This document shows positions 36,858 to 45,739 of a stretch of 64,000 nt of DNA, one piece after another; position 1 is the stretch's first letter; each line of letters starts with the position of its first letter. Made by a program: the position numbers and the translations under genes. Origin of the DNA: a candidate division KSB1 bacterium (GTDB lineage: Bacteria > Zhuqueibacterota > Zhuqueibacteria > Thermofontimicrobiales > Thermofontimicrobiaceae). The stretch covers positions 1 through 64,000 of the forward strand of contig JAPDPQ010000019.1 in assembly GCA_034506395.1 (NCBI GenBank), written 5' to 3'. Below the pieces are notes generated by a model. It worked only from the letters and a program-made list of their open reading frames with translations. It made no database searches and was not told where the DNA came from.

Positions 36858-37832
36858 TCATCGCTGATTGTTTCTCTGAACGCCTGAGAGCACTTCCCGA
36901 GGGATTGGCCCAAAGTCCGATGCAGCACAATTCTCTTGTACCTGTTGGCTATTCTTGGCTCCTGGGATCGCGGTATGACAGGCAGGATGCGAAAGGCAGA
37001 ACCTCAAACTCACTTGGCCCATCGTTTGATCAGGATAGCGATCGAATAGCGGCTGCCATCGTTCAAGCTCCGCTAAATAATGCTCAAGCTTTTCGGGTGA
37101 AAGATTGAAGCGACGATGATCATCCTCGCGAAATCTACTGTTGCGATCGAATTTTCCCGTCAGCAAACCAAATAGCAGCGGGATGCGAACAATTACACCG
37201 ATCCCATAGGCCATTGCCTTCGGAAACAATACCCGTTCTGCTTCTCGTTCCAATAGATTGTATCGAACTTGAATGCAGTCGATCAACTCATGATATTGAT
37301 CCAACAAGAACGCCTGTTCAGTCTCCTTGAAAGACTGGACACTCCATCCTGCATAACGAATTTTCCCTTGCTGTTTCAATCTCTCCAACGCCTCCCAGGG
37401 ATCTGGCCGCAGAAGTTTTTCCGTATCTGGACTATGAAGCTGCAAAATATCAATCGCTTCAAGCTTCAACCGTTTCAAGCTCTGTTCTGCTGCCCAGATA
37501 ATATAGTCTCGATCTGCATTTTGGCGGATCGGGCCATAGCCTCGATCGTCTGCTGCGGTGCTATGGTAAAAATCATTGCCTGCTTTGGTGGCGATGATCA
37601 CATTTCCTTTGCCCCGCGTTTCAATCACCTCAGCGATCAATCGTTCCGAATGTCCAAAACCATACACATCAGCCGTGTCGATCAACGTTACCCCATGATC
37701 AAGCGCCTCGGATAATGCCCGTTTCGATTGTTCATCATCCGTAGGACCCCAATTCATACCACCGATTGCCCACGCACCAAATCCAATGGTTGATACGGTC
37801 GGGCCTCGTTTACCAAGTTGAACGTATTTCAT
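36858..37832 (-). CDS. Aldo/keto reductase
   Basis: 324 residues, NADPH-dependent TIM-barrel oxidoreductase. The catalytic tetrad is D52 and Y57 (IDTADVYGFG), K83 (ATKAG) and H133 (LQLHSPD). NADP-binding segments near the end include AIPGAKNSQQVQEN. The physiological substrate cannot be assigned. Start ATG 37832 has TGAGGTG upstream. Lone gene. Confidence 0.9.
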   Translation of the reverse strand: MKYVQLGKRGPTVSTIGFGAWAIGGMNWGPTDDEQSKRALSEALDHGVTLIDTADVYGFGHSERLIAEVIETRGKGNVIIATKAGNDFYHSTAADDRGYGPIRQNADRDYIIWAAEQSLKRLKLEAIDILQLHSPDTEKLLRPDPWEALERLKQQGKIRYAGWSVQSFKETEQAFLLDQYHELIDCIQVRYNLLEREAERVLFPKAMAYGIGVIVRIPLLFGLLTGKFDRNSRFREDDHRRFNLSPEKLEHYLAELERWQPLFDRYPDQTMGQVSLRFCLSHPACHTAIPGAKNSQQVQENCAASDFGPIPREVLSGVQRNNQR

Positions 37833-38410
37833 CTGAACACCTCAGCTTATTTTATTCATCTTTTCTTTTCGCAGCGATAAAAATTTAGTTCAAAACTTTA
37901 TCTCATGATATCAGTCGTCGCTCCTGCCATTGGCAATTTGAACACTGATAAGCTGGCTTTTTATTGATTGAAAAAACCAAACCATGCTGAATTTCCTCAG
38001 CAACTCTTTATGAATGTATTTTCAATAAACCATAGAGTGGCTGCTATTACCAGTAGAGAAACTCCAAAGCTGTGAACCGATATCTCGGAATTGGATGCAA
38101 AAGACACTTGATTTGATTCATGATCAGATCAAATTGGTTCGATTCAAAATTCACTCAATTACGATTCCAATAAAATTGGACACCTATACGTTTTTCCGGA
38201 CTGTTTTTAATAAGATCAAAATTAAGAAATAGACAGATGACGTAATAATACTTTGACCAAACGAGATGAATGAAGGATATAAAAAACGTGACCAAGAGAG
38301 TGACTGGACCATTTTTCAGTTTGGTTGGCCAATTTAAAACAAATTTTTTGGCATAATTTCAAAGAACAAAAAGCTTGCCTTTTAAAATTTTTCTGCTAAA
38401 TTTGCGCTTT
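37833..38410. other. Non-coding stretch between divergent genes
   Basis: AT-rich. TTGACC at 38253 followed by TATAAA at 38278 has a 19-nt spacer and could be a weak plus-strand promoter. Nothing else recognised. Confidence 0.35.
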
Positions 38411-39313
38411 ATGAAACCAGCATTAATTGTTCATGGAGGTGCCTGGAGCATACCAGCCGAATTTGAAGCTGCCCACTTGGCTGGCGTTACTTGTGCGATT
38501 GCTGAAATTTTCCCTCAACTTCAAAAAGGGATGACCGCTCTGGATGCAGTAGAGGCCGCAGTCAAAATTTTGGAAAAAGATCCGACCTTTGATGCTGGCC
38601 GAGGAGCATTTCTGAACGCACGCGGTGAGATCGAGCTGGACGCCATGATCATGGATGGATCGACTCTTAGGTTTGGTGCTGTTGCAGCGGTTCAGAACAT
38701 CCTGCATCCAGTCGCCCTGGCCCGCATGATAATGGAGAGCACAGAACATTGCTTTCTTGTTGGCAAAGGAGCACAACTTTTTGCCCAACAGATGGGGATC
38801 GAACTTTTGCCTGTAGAACGATTGTTGACTGAAAGAGAACTCCAGTTTTACGAACAAATTAAAAATGACCCTTCCTTTCATTGCTATCAGCCATTTGAAC
38901 CGCATCCTAATGGAACCGTTGGCGCAGTAGCATTTGATATTTACGGCCATTTGGCGGCCGCCACATCAACGGGAGGGACACCGCGGAAGCTACCAGGGCG
39001 GGTAGGTGATTCACCGATTGTAGGTGCTGGCGCCTATGCTGATGATCAATTGGGAGCTGCCTCCGCCACGGGCTGGGGAGAGTCGATCATGAAAGTGCTG
39101 ATGACCAAGACCGCTTGCGACCTTTTAGCTGATGTTTCAGCACGAGATGCTGCGCAAACAGCAATCGAGATTTTGGGTCAGCGAGTTAACGGCTGGGGTG
39201 GGATTATCCTCATCGATCGGAATGGCCAGTATGGGTTTGCTCACAATACCAGCAAAATGGCGTTCGCCTATATGGAAGAATCCGGAGAGATCGTCGCTCG
39301 CATTCGATGCTGA
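38411..39313 (+). CDS. Isoaspartyl peptidase / L-asparaginase (Ntn hydrolase)
   Basis: 300 residues. Made as a precursor that cuts itself before Thr169 in HPNGTVGAVAFD; the new N-terminal Thr is the nucleophile for hydrolysing beta-aspartyl dipeptides or asparagine. DAGRGAFLNARGEIELDA and AAATSTGGT are family signatures. I start it at ATG 38411 (MKPALIVHGGAWSIP), the family start; an upstream TTG frame adds 12 unsupported residues. No signal peptide, so cytoplasmic. No ribosome binding site is obvious. An MFS carrier resembling dipeptide transporters is encoded 1.2 kb away, but no operon link. Confidence 0.92.
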   Translation: MKPALIVHGGAWSIPAEFEAAHLAGVTCAIAEIFPQLQKGMTALDAVEAAVKILEKDPTFDAGRGAFLNARGEIELDAMIMDGSTLRFGAVAAVQNILHPVALARMIMESTEHCFLVGKGAQLFAQQMGIELLPVERLLTERELQFYEQIKNDPSFHCYQPFEPHPNGTVGAVAFDIYGHLAAATSTGGTPRKLPGRVGDSPIVGAGAYADDQLGAASATGWGESIMKVLMTKTACDLLADVSARDAAQTAIEILGQRVNGWGGIILIDRNGQYGFAHNTSKMAFAYMEESGEIVARIRC

Positions 39314-39382
39314 ATATTTGACCTCCTCTGCTAATAGGAGATAAGCTGTACGATACTCGTGAAAAAAGCAATTGATTTCCAA

Positions 39383-40168
39383 TTATTGTCTGCTTAACCT
39401 CTTCCAGCAGCTCTTCAACCGAATTATTTCTTTCTGATCCGATTCTCGAAAGAGCTGGTGAATAAAAGTTGGATGGTTAATTGGATCTAATCGTTGGGAT
39501 CGCGCAATGATCTGATCGCCATAAAATGCTTCGCCGCGAAAAGCGATCTCCAATTCCTCTGGCTCATTGTGTTTCCAAATTTCAGAAGGGACTGCTTCCA
39601 ATGCCCATTCGATGGATCGAACATGATTGACATGCCGATTCACATCGAGATCGGCCAGCCGAACTCGGAATGGCAATTCAATTTCTGGATGGATGACCTC
39701 TGGGAGCGCCTCAAATGCATCCTCAATAGCGCGATTCGATCGGCGGGCATAATGTGGTAGATGATCTTCCAGACGTACGGCTTGCTTGGTTCTCAAATCT
39801 ATGAGCAACCAGGAACTGGTCGCTATTGCAATCGGTTCCTCGCGATGATTCAGGACTTCAAACTCGCGGAGAGCAAATAAATTGATCTTCGCTGAAGGCC
39901 ATGTGCGGATGACCACCTTTTCTCCCCACGCCGGATAGCGAAAAATCTTGACATGATAACGGGACAATACCCAGGTCAAATTTTTGGCAATCAGATTTTT
40001 TACTGAAACGCCCAAGCGACTGGCGTGTTGGCTGGCGCTTTCTTGCAAATAATCCAACAATGACGACAGTTTTATTGTGCCGCGCGACCCGACTTCATAA
40101 GCTCTGACCTGAAATTCCTGCTGGTAGATCGCTTCCAATTTAGCTCCTGTCCATTTATCCGTTGTCAT
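39383..40168 (-). CDS. Acyl-ACP thioesterase (FatA/FatB-type)
   Basis: 261 residues, double-hotdog enzyme releasing free fatty acid from acyl carrier protein. Catalytic-site residues N177 and H179 are in DLDVNRHVNHVRSIEWALE; plant enzymes have HVNN where this has HVNH. The N-terminal hotdog has YEVGSRGTIKLSSLLDYLQE. Bacterial members supply fatty acids of defined length for lipids or secretion. Ends 70 bp from the isoaspartyl peptidase stop, convergent. Lone gene; ATG start with no strong ribosome binding site. Confidence 0.88.
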   Translation of the reverse strand: MTTDKWTGAKLEAIYQQEFQVRAYEVGSRGTIKLSSLLDYLQESASQHASRLGVSVKNLIAKNLTWVLSRYHVKIFRYPAWGEKVVIRTWPSAKINLFALREFEVLNHREEPIAIATSSWLLIDLRTKQAVRLEDHLPHYARRSNRAIEDAFEALPEVIHPEIELPFRVRLADLDVNRHVNHVRSIEWALEAVPSEIWKHNEPEELEIAFRGEAFYGDQIIARSQRLDPINHPTFIHQLFRESDQKEIIRLKSCWKRLSRQ

Positions 40169-40465
40169 ACATTTCTCTTATATGCGACAAGTTGTCCCAC
40201 CAATCTAAATTTCTACACTGCCGTGGATGCAAACTTCATTTGATCGATGAAATCATAAATAGTTCATCTTCGATTGTCTTCCGACCAAGCCTTCCCTGTT
40301 CGCTAAAAAGTCAGTCTAAAAAGTGAAAAAATCGACCGGTTGTTTCCTTGCTAAAGTAGTCCAATTTGTTGAAATTTAATCGACACTAAATTAGCAAGCG
40401 ATTGGTCAGTGGCTATTTTCGGGCAACCTGTAAATTAAACCATTCATGTTCTAATTTATCCCAGA

Positions 40466-41809
40466 TCATCTTGACTTCGAACGCTCGAGCTTCCCTTGAT
40501 TTAATCTCGCATCGGATCTTCGGAGCAGAAAGGCAAAGGTGATCCCAGCAAAGCCCAACAACGAAAAGATCCACATCCCAGCAGTATAGCCTTGGGTGAT
40601 GTCGTTTACCTTGCCAATCAAAATATTAAATCCAAACAATCCGATGTTTTGAATCATGGTCATAAGACCGTAAGCAGTACCCAATCGTTCTTTGTCTACA
40701 ATCAACGCCACAGAAGGCCACATCACGGCTGGGATGAGCGAAAAGGCGATTCCCATCATTGCCATTGGAATAATAAGATAAATTGGGATTTCCGATTGGA
40801 TGCCGAAAAATTCACTATGAAGGGAAATGACTCCGTGAATGCCAAAAGGGGCCGCCAGATCGATCTTATAAGCCATTACCAGATAGACAGGAATGATAAG
40901 CAACGAACCCAGCATCATCATCGTGGTTCTGCGCCCGATGCGATCGACCAATAGCCCGAAAAGCGGCGTGAAAATCATCGCAGCCAAGGTGAGCAAGCTC
41001 GAAAGATTGCCGCCGACCTCTCGCGTCGTTTGATGGACTTCCTGGAAAAATTTAATGGCAAAAGTTTGAAACGGGAACATGGCGGAATAGAACGTGACGC
41101 ACAGCGCACTGATGAACCAGAACGATGCGCCAAATTGAAAAATTTGCTGCAATTCAACCTTATCCGTCTGGCCGTCTCTGGGAATATCATACCTCTTAAT
41201 GGCATAACTATCCATCAAGTAATATATGACAATAAAAACCACGGCTGAAACTCCAGCAGCGACAGTGATCAGAAGCGGTTTTTGCCACGTCGCATAAAGC
41301 GACCGAGCCCAGGTTGGGGAATTCAACGCCATGAATGATCCAAGCCGCGCTACCGTTAAATTCAAGCCAAAGGCAAACGATAGCTCTTTGCCGGTGAACC
41401 AGCGCGCGATAATCGTTGTGATGGCTACAATCATGGACTCAGCACCGATGCCGTATATGAATCGGCCAGCCGCCATGAGATAGATATCCCCTTTGAGAGC
41501 GGTTACAGCGCTTCCAATCATCACCAGCATTGCAAAAAGAAATACCGAACGCCTCGTCCCGATCCGATCGATGATAATTCCTCCGATCAATACCATGATG
41601 ATATTCGGGAAACTATATATGGCGTTGAGCAAACCGATATTGGCATCGGAAAATCCTAATTGGGTTTTTAACAGGTCTGCCAGCGGGCTGATGCTGTCAT
41701 AGATATAATAATTGCCAAACATCGCCAGACTTATGAATAGCAGGATCAACCAGCGAAACAATGGCTTCGGCTGCATCTGTTGGGAAGCGAGAGAATTCGG
41801 AGCGCTCAT
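40466..41809 (-). CDS. Major facilitator superfamily transporter (MFSD1-like)
   Basis: 447 residues with twelve predicted membrane helices. The MFS signature after helix 2 is GGIIIDRIGTRRSV, and LLVDRIGRRTTMM repeats it in the second half. The first segment (FGNYYIYDSISPLADLL, then LLNAIYSFPNIIMVLIGG) resembles the MFSD1 branch, which includes peptide carriers, but substrate is a guess. I start it at ATG 41809 because AAAGGAT precedes it; the longer frame adds 14 residues. Own promoter upstream. Confidence 0.85.
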   Translation of the reverse strand: MSAPNSLASQQMQPKPLFRWLILLFISLAMFGNYYIYDSISPLADLLKTQLGFSDANIGLLNAIYSFPNIIMVLIGGIIIDRIGTRRSVFLFAMLVMIGSAVTALKGDIYLMAAGRFIYGIGAESMIVAITTIIARWFTGKELSFAFGLNLTVARLGSFMALNSPTWARSLYATWQKPLLITVAAGVSAVVFIVIYYLMDSYAIKRYDIPRDGQTDKVELQQIFQFGASFWFISALCVTFYSAMFPFQTFAIKFFQEVHQTTREVGGNLSSLLTLAAMIFTPLFGLLVDRIGRRTTMMMLGSLLIIPVYLVMAYKIDLAAPFGIHGVISLHSEFFGIQSEIPIYLIIPMAMMGIAFSLIPAVMWPSVALIVDKERLGTAYGLMTMIQNIGLFGFNILIGKVNDITQGYTAGMWIFSLLGFAGITFAFLLRRSDARLNQGKLERSKSR

Positions 41810-41880
41810 GTGGATCCTTTCTCTTATGTGAGTAAGTAAGATTGATTTCATGGATACTGCTTTTATAAAAAATTGGCTCT

Positions 41881-41909
41881 AATTTATCTCAATCAAATGA
41901 GAATGTCAA
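41881..41909 (-). promoter_or_regulatory. Promoter for the MFS transporter
   Basis: Minus strand TTGACA, 17 nt, TAAATT, about 70 nt before the start codon. Confidence 0.6.
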
Positions 41910-42691
41910 GCGATTTTTTAGCGGAGAGCAACAGTAATCTATGTTTATTAAGATTTCAGCTTAATGATGCTATTGGATTCGTTGATACTCTTTAAGATGG
42001 ATTGTCATAGCAGCAGGAAATTTTCTCTCTCCTTTTAATTGAAATTCTGTGCAATATTTTGCAAATTGAGCTGCTAATTTTTGCATAGCAGGGCTTAAAT
42101 TGGTTTTATTGCTTTGCTTTCCAAGTGCTATCTAATTGAAAATTTGAGGTTATTTTTTGTTATGCTTTTGGTATAATAATTGCCAATTTTTAAAGATCGA
42201 AAATTCAAAATAGGACACTAAAATCTTCATCATTCAGAGACTTCCCAATAGCTGCTTCGACAACATGATTCAGTCAACAAAGCATTTTTCCTCGAGAGGG
42301 GGTGATACGAAATATTCATCTGGTTATGAATGCTATTAATGTTTAGCAAATCGAGGCCATTGTTATATGGGGTAAATAGCCTCGTTTCGGAGCGGCACAT
42401 CGATGGTGATGAGCTACGGTTTTCTTTGGGATTATCTTGGAGGAAAGACGATCACTTATTCAAACCACGCGGCTCGGCTGAAAGCAAACGATTCGGATTC
42501 AGATTCTTCGAATTTAGCCTGGAAATCAATCCTTACATCTAATACCACAATTGTTTGTTCGAACATTCAATATCCCAAGATTGAAACCGGTTGATTTTTG
42601 AGCGATGAAGGCAGCTCTGGATCGAGATAATTTGTGCTGACTCCATGAACTTAATTCTTTTCAGCCATGCAATTTCAAGGAGGAAAAAATT
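41910..42691. other. Long leader or promoter region of the receptor operon
   Basis: About 780 bp without a credible gene. TATAAT occurs at 42172-42177 on the plus strand but lacks a well-spaced -35. Small open frames at 42330-42594 have no support. The operon ribosome binding site is AAGGAGG just before 42692. Confidence 0.35.
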
Positions 42692-45670
42692 ATGATGAAA
42701 ATTTGGTCTATTATTATTTTGCTCCTGCTCATTCCGATGATCGGAATTGCCGGAGTCACTGGCAAAATATCTGGCAAGGTAGTGGACAAGGAGACCGGCG
42801 ATCCATTGCCTGGAGTCAATATCACTATTCAAGGGACGACCATGGGTGCAGCGACCAATTCGAACGGGGAATATTTCATCATCAACGTCCCAGTCGGCAC
42901 TTATACGTTGGTCGCTTCGATGATCGGCTATAAGCGGGTGGAAAAAACCAATGTTCGGTCGGTCCAAGATCTAACCACCGTGGTCAATTTTCAACTGGAG
43001 AGCACAGTGATGGATTTGGGTGAAACTGTGACGATCACAGCCGAGCGCCCCATGGTCCGCACCGATGCGACCGCCTCGACGCGCGAAGTCGAAGGGGATC
43101 GGGTAATGCTTTTACCCAAAGTGGATACATTTGAAAAGGCCATCAGTTTGCAGGCTGGAGTGGTTGGTAGCAATGTCCGCGGCGGTCGTGACACAGAATT
43201 AACCTACATGGTCGATGGAATGACCGTGGAAGATCCGCTCCAAGGCCGTGTCGGGGCAACGATCAATCGAAACGCCGTCGCTGAAATTGTGCTCATGACT
43301 GGCGGTTTTAGCGCCGAGTACGGCCAGGCAATGTCAGGAGTCGTTAATCTGGTCACCAAAGAGGGCGGCAATAAATACAGTGGTCAACTCCGTTATACTA
43401 CCGATGAGCCGTTCGATGAACGAACTTTCTCGGCGAACGATAATACATATGAATTGAGCTTCGGTGGACCAACCCCGTTCTTCCGTCCGTTGAAATTTTT
43501 CTTATCAAGCCGCGTTTTTACGACAGACTGCAAGGGCAGCAATGCCCAAGGGGATAATCCAGGCCCAGGGTATAAGGTATTGGATCCAGCGGGCAATAAT
43601 CTGGGATGGTATCCGCATAACTCTGAACAGCAGTACAGCATGCAACTGAAGCTCACCTATAACTTCACGCCAGATATGAAACTGACCTTCGGCGGTTTCA
43701 AGTCTCGCGATCAATGGGATTTTTATGACTGGGGTTGGCGCTACACTACTGATTCGACCGGTTATGATGCGTTTGGCTGGTCGCTTACACCCAGCACGAG
43801 CATGTTAGATCATTATCATTCGCGAATGTTGGAAAGCTCCCAATACAAACTCACCTGGACCCATACATTAAGCAGCAAGACGTTTTACACGGCGAATATC
43901 ACCTATTTTAACAATTACGATAATACCGCCAAACGCGAGCTGCGCGAGCAAAAAGATCGGTTCTTGTCGCTCTTCGAAAACTGGTGGGAAGATTTTCGGT
44001 TCATCCCGATTGAGAACCGGGATAGCGATGGAGATGGCGTGTGGGATCAATTCTCCTATCGTCAAAACGGCGCATCCAATACGCCGCGATTCCCCTGGGG
44101 CAATCCTTATGGGATCTCCAACGTTTTTGTTGGCGGCGGCGATACGCGGCTGGGAGCTCGACTCTATAAGAGCCAATATTTGGCGACCAAATGGGATTTT
44201 GTCAGCCAGGTGACGGTGAACCATCAGATCAAATTCGGATTTGAATATTTCACGCACACGATGGAGAAAAATTATAACTCGCTACCCTGGGATCCAGTGC
44301 CATTTCAGGACATCTATAAATACGAGCCAAAGACCGGAGCAGTTTACTTGTTGGACAAAATGGAATGGCGCGGACTGGTGGTGAATGCTGGACTTAGACT
44401 GGACTATATTGATCCCCAGGCGCGAGTTCGGGTTGACGTACTAAATACCAGCCCGGATGCCCCATGGACTGATGCCAAGGTGAAATGGCAGTTGAGCCCT
44501 CGATTGGGAATCTCCCATCCAATTTCTGAGAAAACTGTGATGCACTTCAATTATGGGTGGTTCTTCGAAGAGCCGCGCTTCAACAGTTTGTACGACTTTG
44601 TGGTGATGCCGCCTCAATTGCTCCGACGAGGCAATCAATACCTGGGCAATCCCAATCTGGAAGCACAGAAAACCAAAGCTTGGGAGTTTGGCGCTGCGCA
44701 TCAAATCACCAATAATCTTAGCTTGGACATTACTGGATATTACAAAGACATGTACGACGTGGAAGGCATTCGCTTCGTGCCAGCCATCCCCAATACCTAT
44801 TCGGTGTTCACCAATTCCGAGTACGGCAAAGCTTATGGGATCGAGTTCACGTTGAAAAAGCGATATAGCGACAATTTCAGCTTTGATTTGAACTACACCC
44901 TGGCTTGGGCGCGAGGCACCAGCTCCAACCAGTTGCAACATTATCAATTAGTGACCAACGGCCCACCTGATCCTTACACGGGTCAAATGAAGGTCTATCC
45001 GCAACTGGATTATTGGTTGGATTTCGACCAGCGGCACACTGCGAACTTTGTGTTCGATTATCGCTTGCCAGAAAATGCTGGGCCGACGCTGTTCGGCTAT
45101 CATGTCTTGGAAAATTTTGGTTTGAATCTAATCTGGCGTTATCATAGTGGTCGTCCCTATACGCGAGAAGACAGCCGCGGTAATCAATTGGGTGATTTTA
45201 ATGGCGCTCGGCAGCCGTGGTACATGCGAACCGATGCCCGGATCAATCGAGATTTTACGATCCTGGGGGTGAACACCTCGCTATTTGCTGAGATCGAAAA
45301 TCTATTCAATGAGCGGCGAGCAACAGCAGTTTATGCACGCACTGGCAGCGCTTATTGGAACGGAATCGTTTATCCCAAAGGCTCTAGCACTTTCTACGAA
45401 GGGACTCCTCAATATGACGTCAATGCAGATGTGGGCATCAAAGAATGGGATCCCCAGCCGTTCAATGAAAAAGGCTTACGGCAACAGCTCGATCCAGTGG
45501 ATTTGAATGGCGACGGCGACTTCGATGATATCATTGGTGCCAATGATGGCAAGGTTACTCCAGAGGAATATTACAACGCTTATTTGCGATACATCAATGA
45601 TTCGTATCGTCGTAAGACCAATTTCATGCGCGGACGCCGGATCTGGATCGGTTTCCAGCTCTATTTCTAA
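42692..45670 (+). CDS. TonB-dependent receptor with carboxypeptidase-regulatory domain
   Basis: 992 residues, outer-membrane beta-barrel. A signal peptide (to about residue 20) is followed by a CarboxypepD_reg-like beta-sandwich (GKVVDKETGDPLPGVNITI), a plug with TYMVDGMTVEDP and GFSAEYGQAMSGVVNLVTK, then the barrel ending in the aromatic RIWIGFQLYF. Loop segments NRDSDGDGVWDQ and, near the end, DLNGDGDFDD plus NDGKVTPEEYY look like calcium-binding sites. GGAGG sits just before ATG. First gene of a three-gene unit with a sorting-domain protein and a PorV-like protein. TonB-driven import or a structural role in surface assembly are both possible. Ligand unknown. Confidence 0.9.
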   Translation: MMKIWSIIILLLLIPMIGIAGVTGKISGKVVDKETGDPLPGVNITIQGTTMGAATNSNGEYFIINVPVGTYTLVASMIGYKRVEKTNVRSVQDLTTVVNFQLESTVMDLGETVTITAERPMVRTDATASTREVEGDRVMLLPKVDTFEKAISLQAGVVGSNVRGGRDTELTYMVDGMTVEDPLQGRVGATINRNAVAEIVLMTGGFSAEYGQAMSGVVNLVTKEGGNKYSGQLRYTTDEPFDERTFSANDNTYELSFGGPTPFFRPLKFFLSSRVFTTDCKGSNAQGDNPGPGYKVLDPAGNNLGWYPHNSEQQYSMQLKLTYNFTPDMKLTFGGFKSRDQWDFYDWGWRYTTDSTGYDAFGWSLTPSTSMLDHYHSRMLESSQYKLTWTHTLSSKTFYTANITYFNNYDNTAKRELREQKDRFLSLFENWWEDFRFIPIENRDSDGDGVWDQFSYRQNGASNTPRFPWGNPYGISNVFVGGGDTRLGARLYKSQYLATKWDFVSQVTVNHQIKFGFEYFTHTMEKNYNSLPWDPVPFQDIYKYEPKTGAVYLLDKMEWRGLVVNAGLRLDYIDPQARVRVDVLNTSPDAPWTDAKVKWQLSPRLGISHPISEKTVMHFNYGWFFEEPRFNSLYDFVVMPPQLLRRGNQYLGNPNLEAQKTKAWEFGAAHQITNNLSLDITGYYKDMYDVEGIRFVPAIPNTYSVFTNSEYGKAYGIEFTLKKRYSDNFSFDLNYTLAWARGTSSNQLQHYQLVTNGPPDPYTGQMKVYPQLDYWLDFDQRHTANFVFDYRLPENAGPTLFGYHVLENFGLNLIWRYHSGRPYTREDSRGNQLGDFNGARQPWYMRTDARINRDFTILGVNTSLFAEIENLFNERRATAVYARTGSAYWNGIVYPKGSSTFYEGTPQYDVNADVGIKEWDPQPFNEKGLRQQLDPVDLNGDGDFDDIIGANDGKVTPEEYYNAYLRYINDSYRRKTNFMRGRRIWIGFQLYF

Positions 45671-45739
45671 CGGACTGCTCACGGGAGGTTTTCTCTTCCG
45701 TAATTAATAAATCATAAATTACTTTATGGAGGTGAGAGG

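Noticed and set aside
36773..37108. Plus-strand open frame over the end of the aldo/keto reductase
   Set aside because: It overlaps a complete, well-conserved enzyme on the other strand and has no recognisable product.
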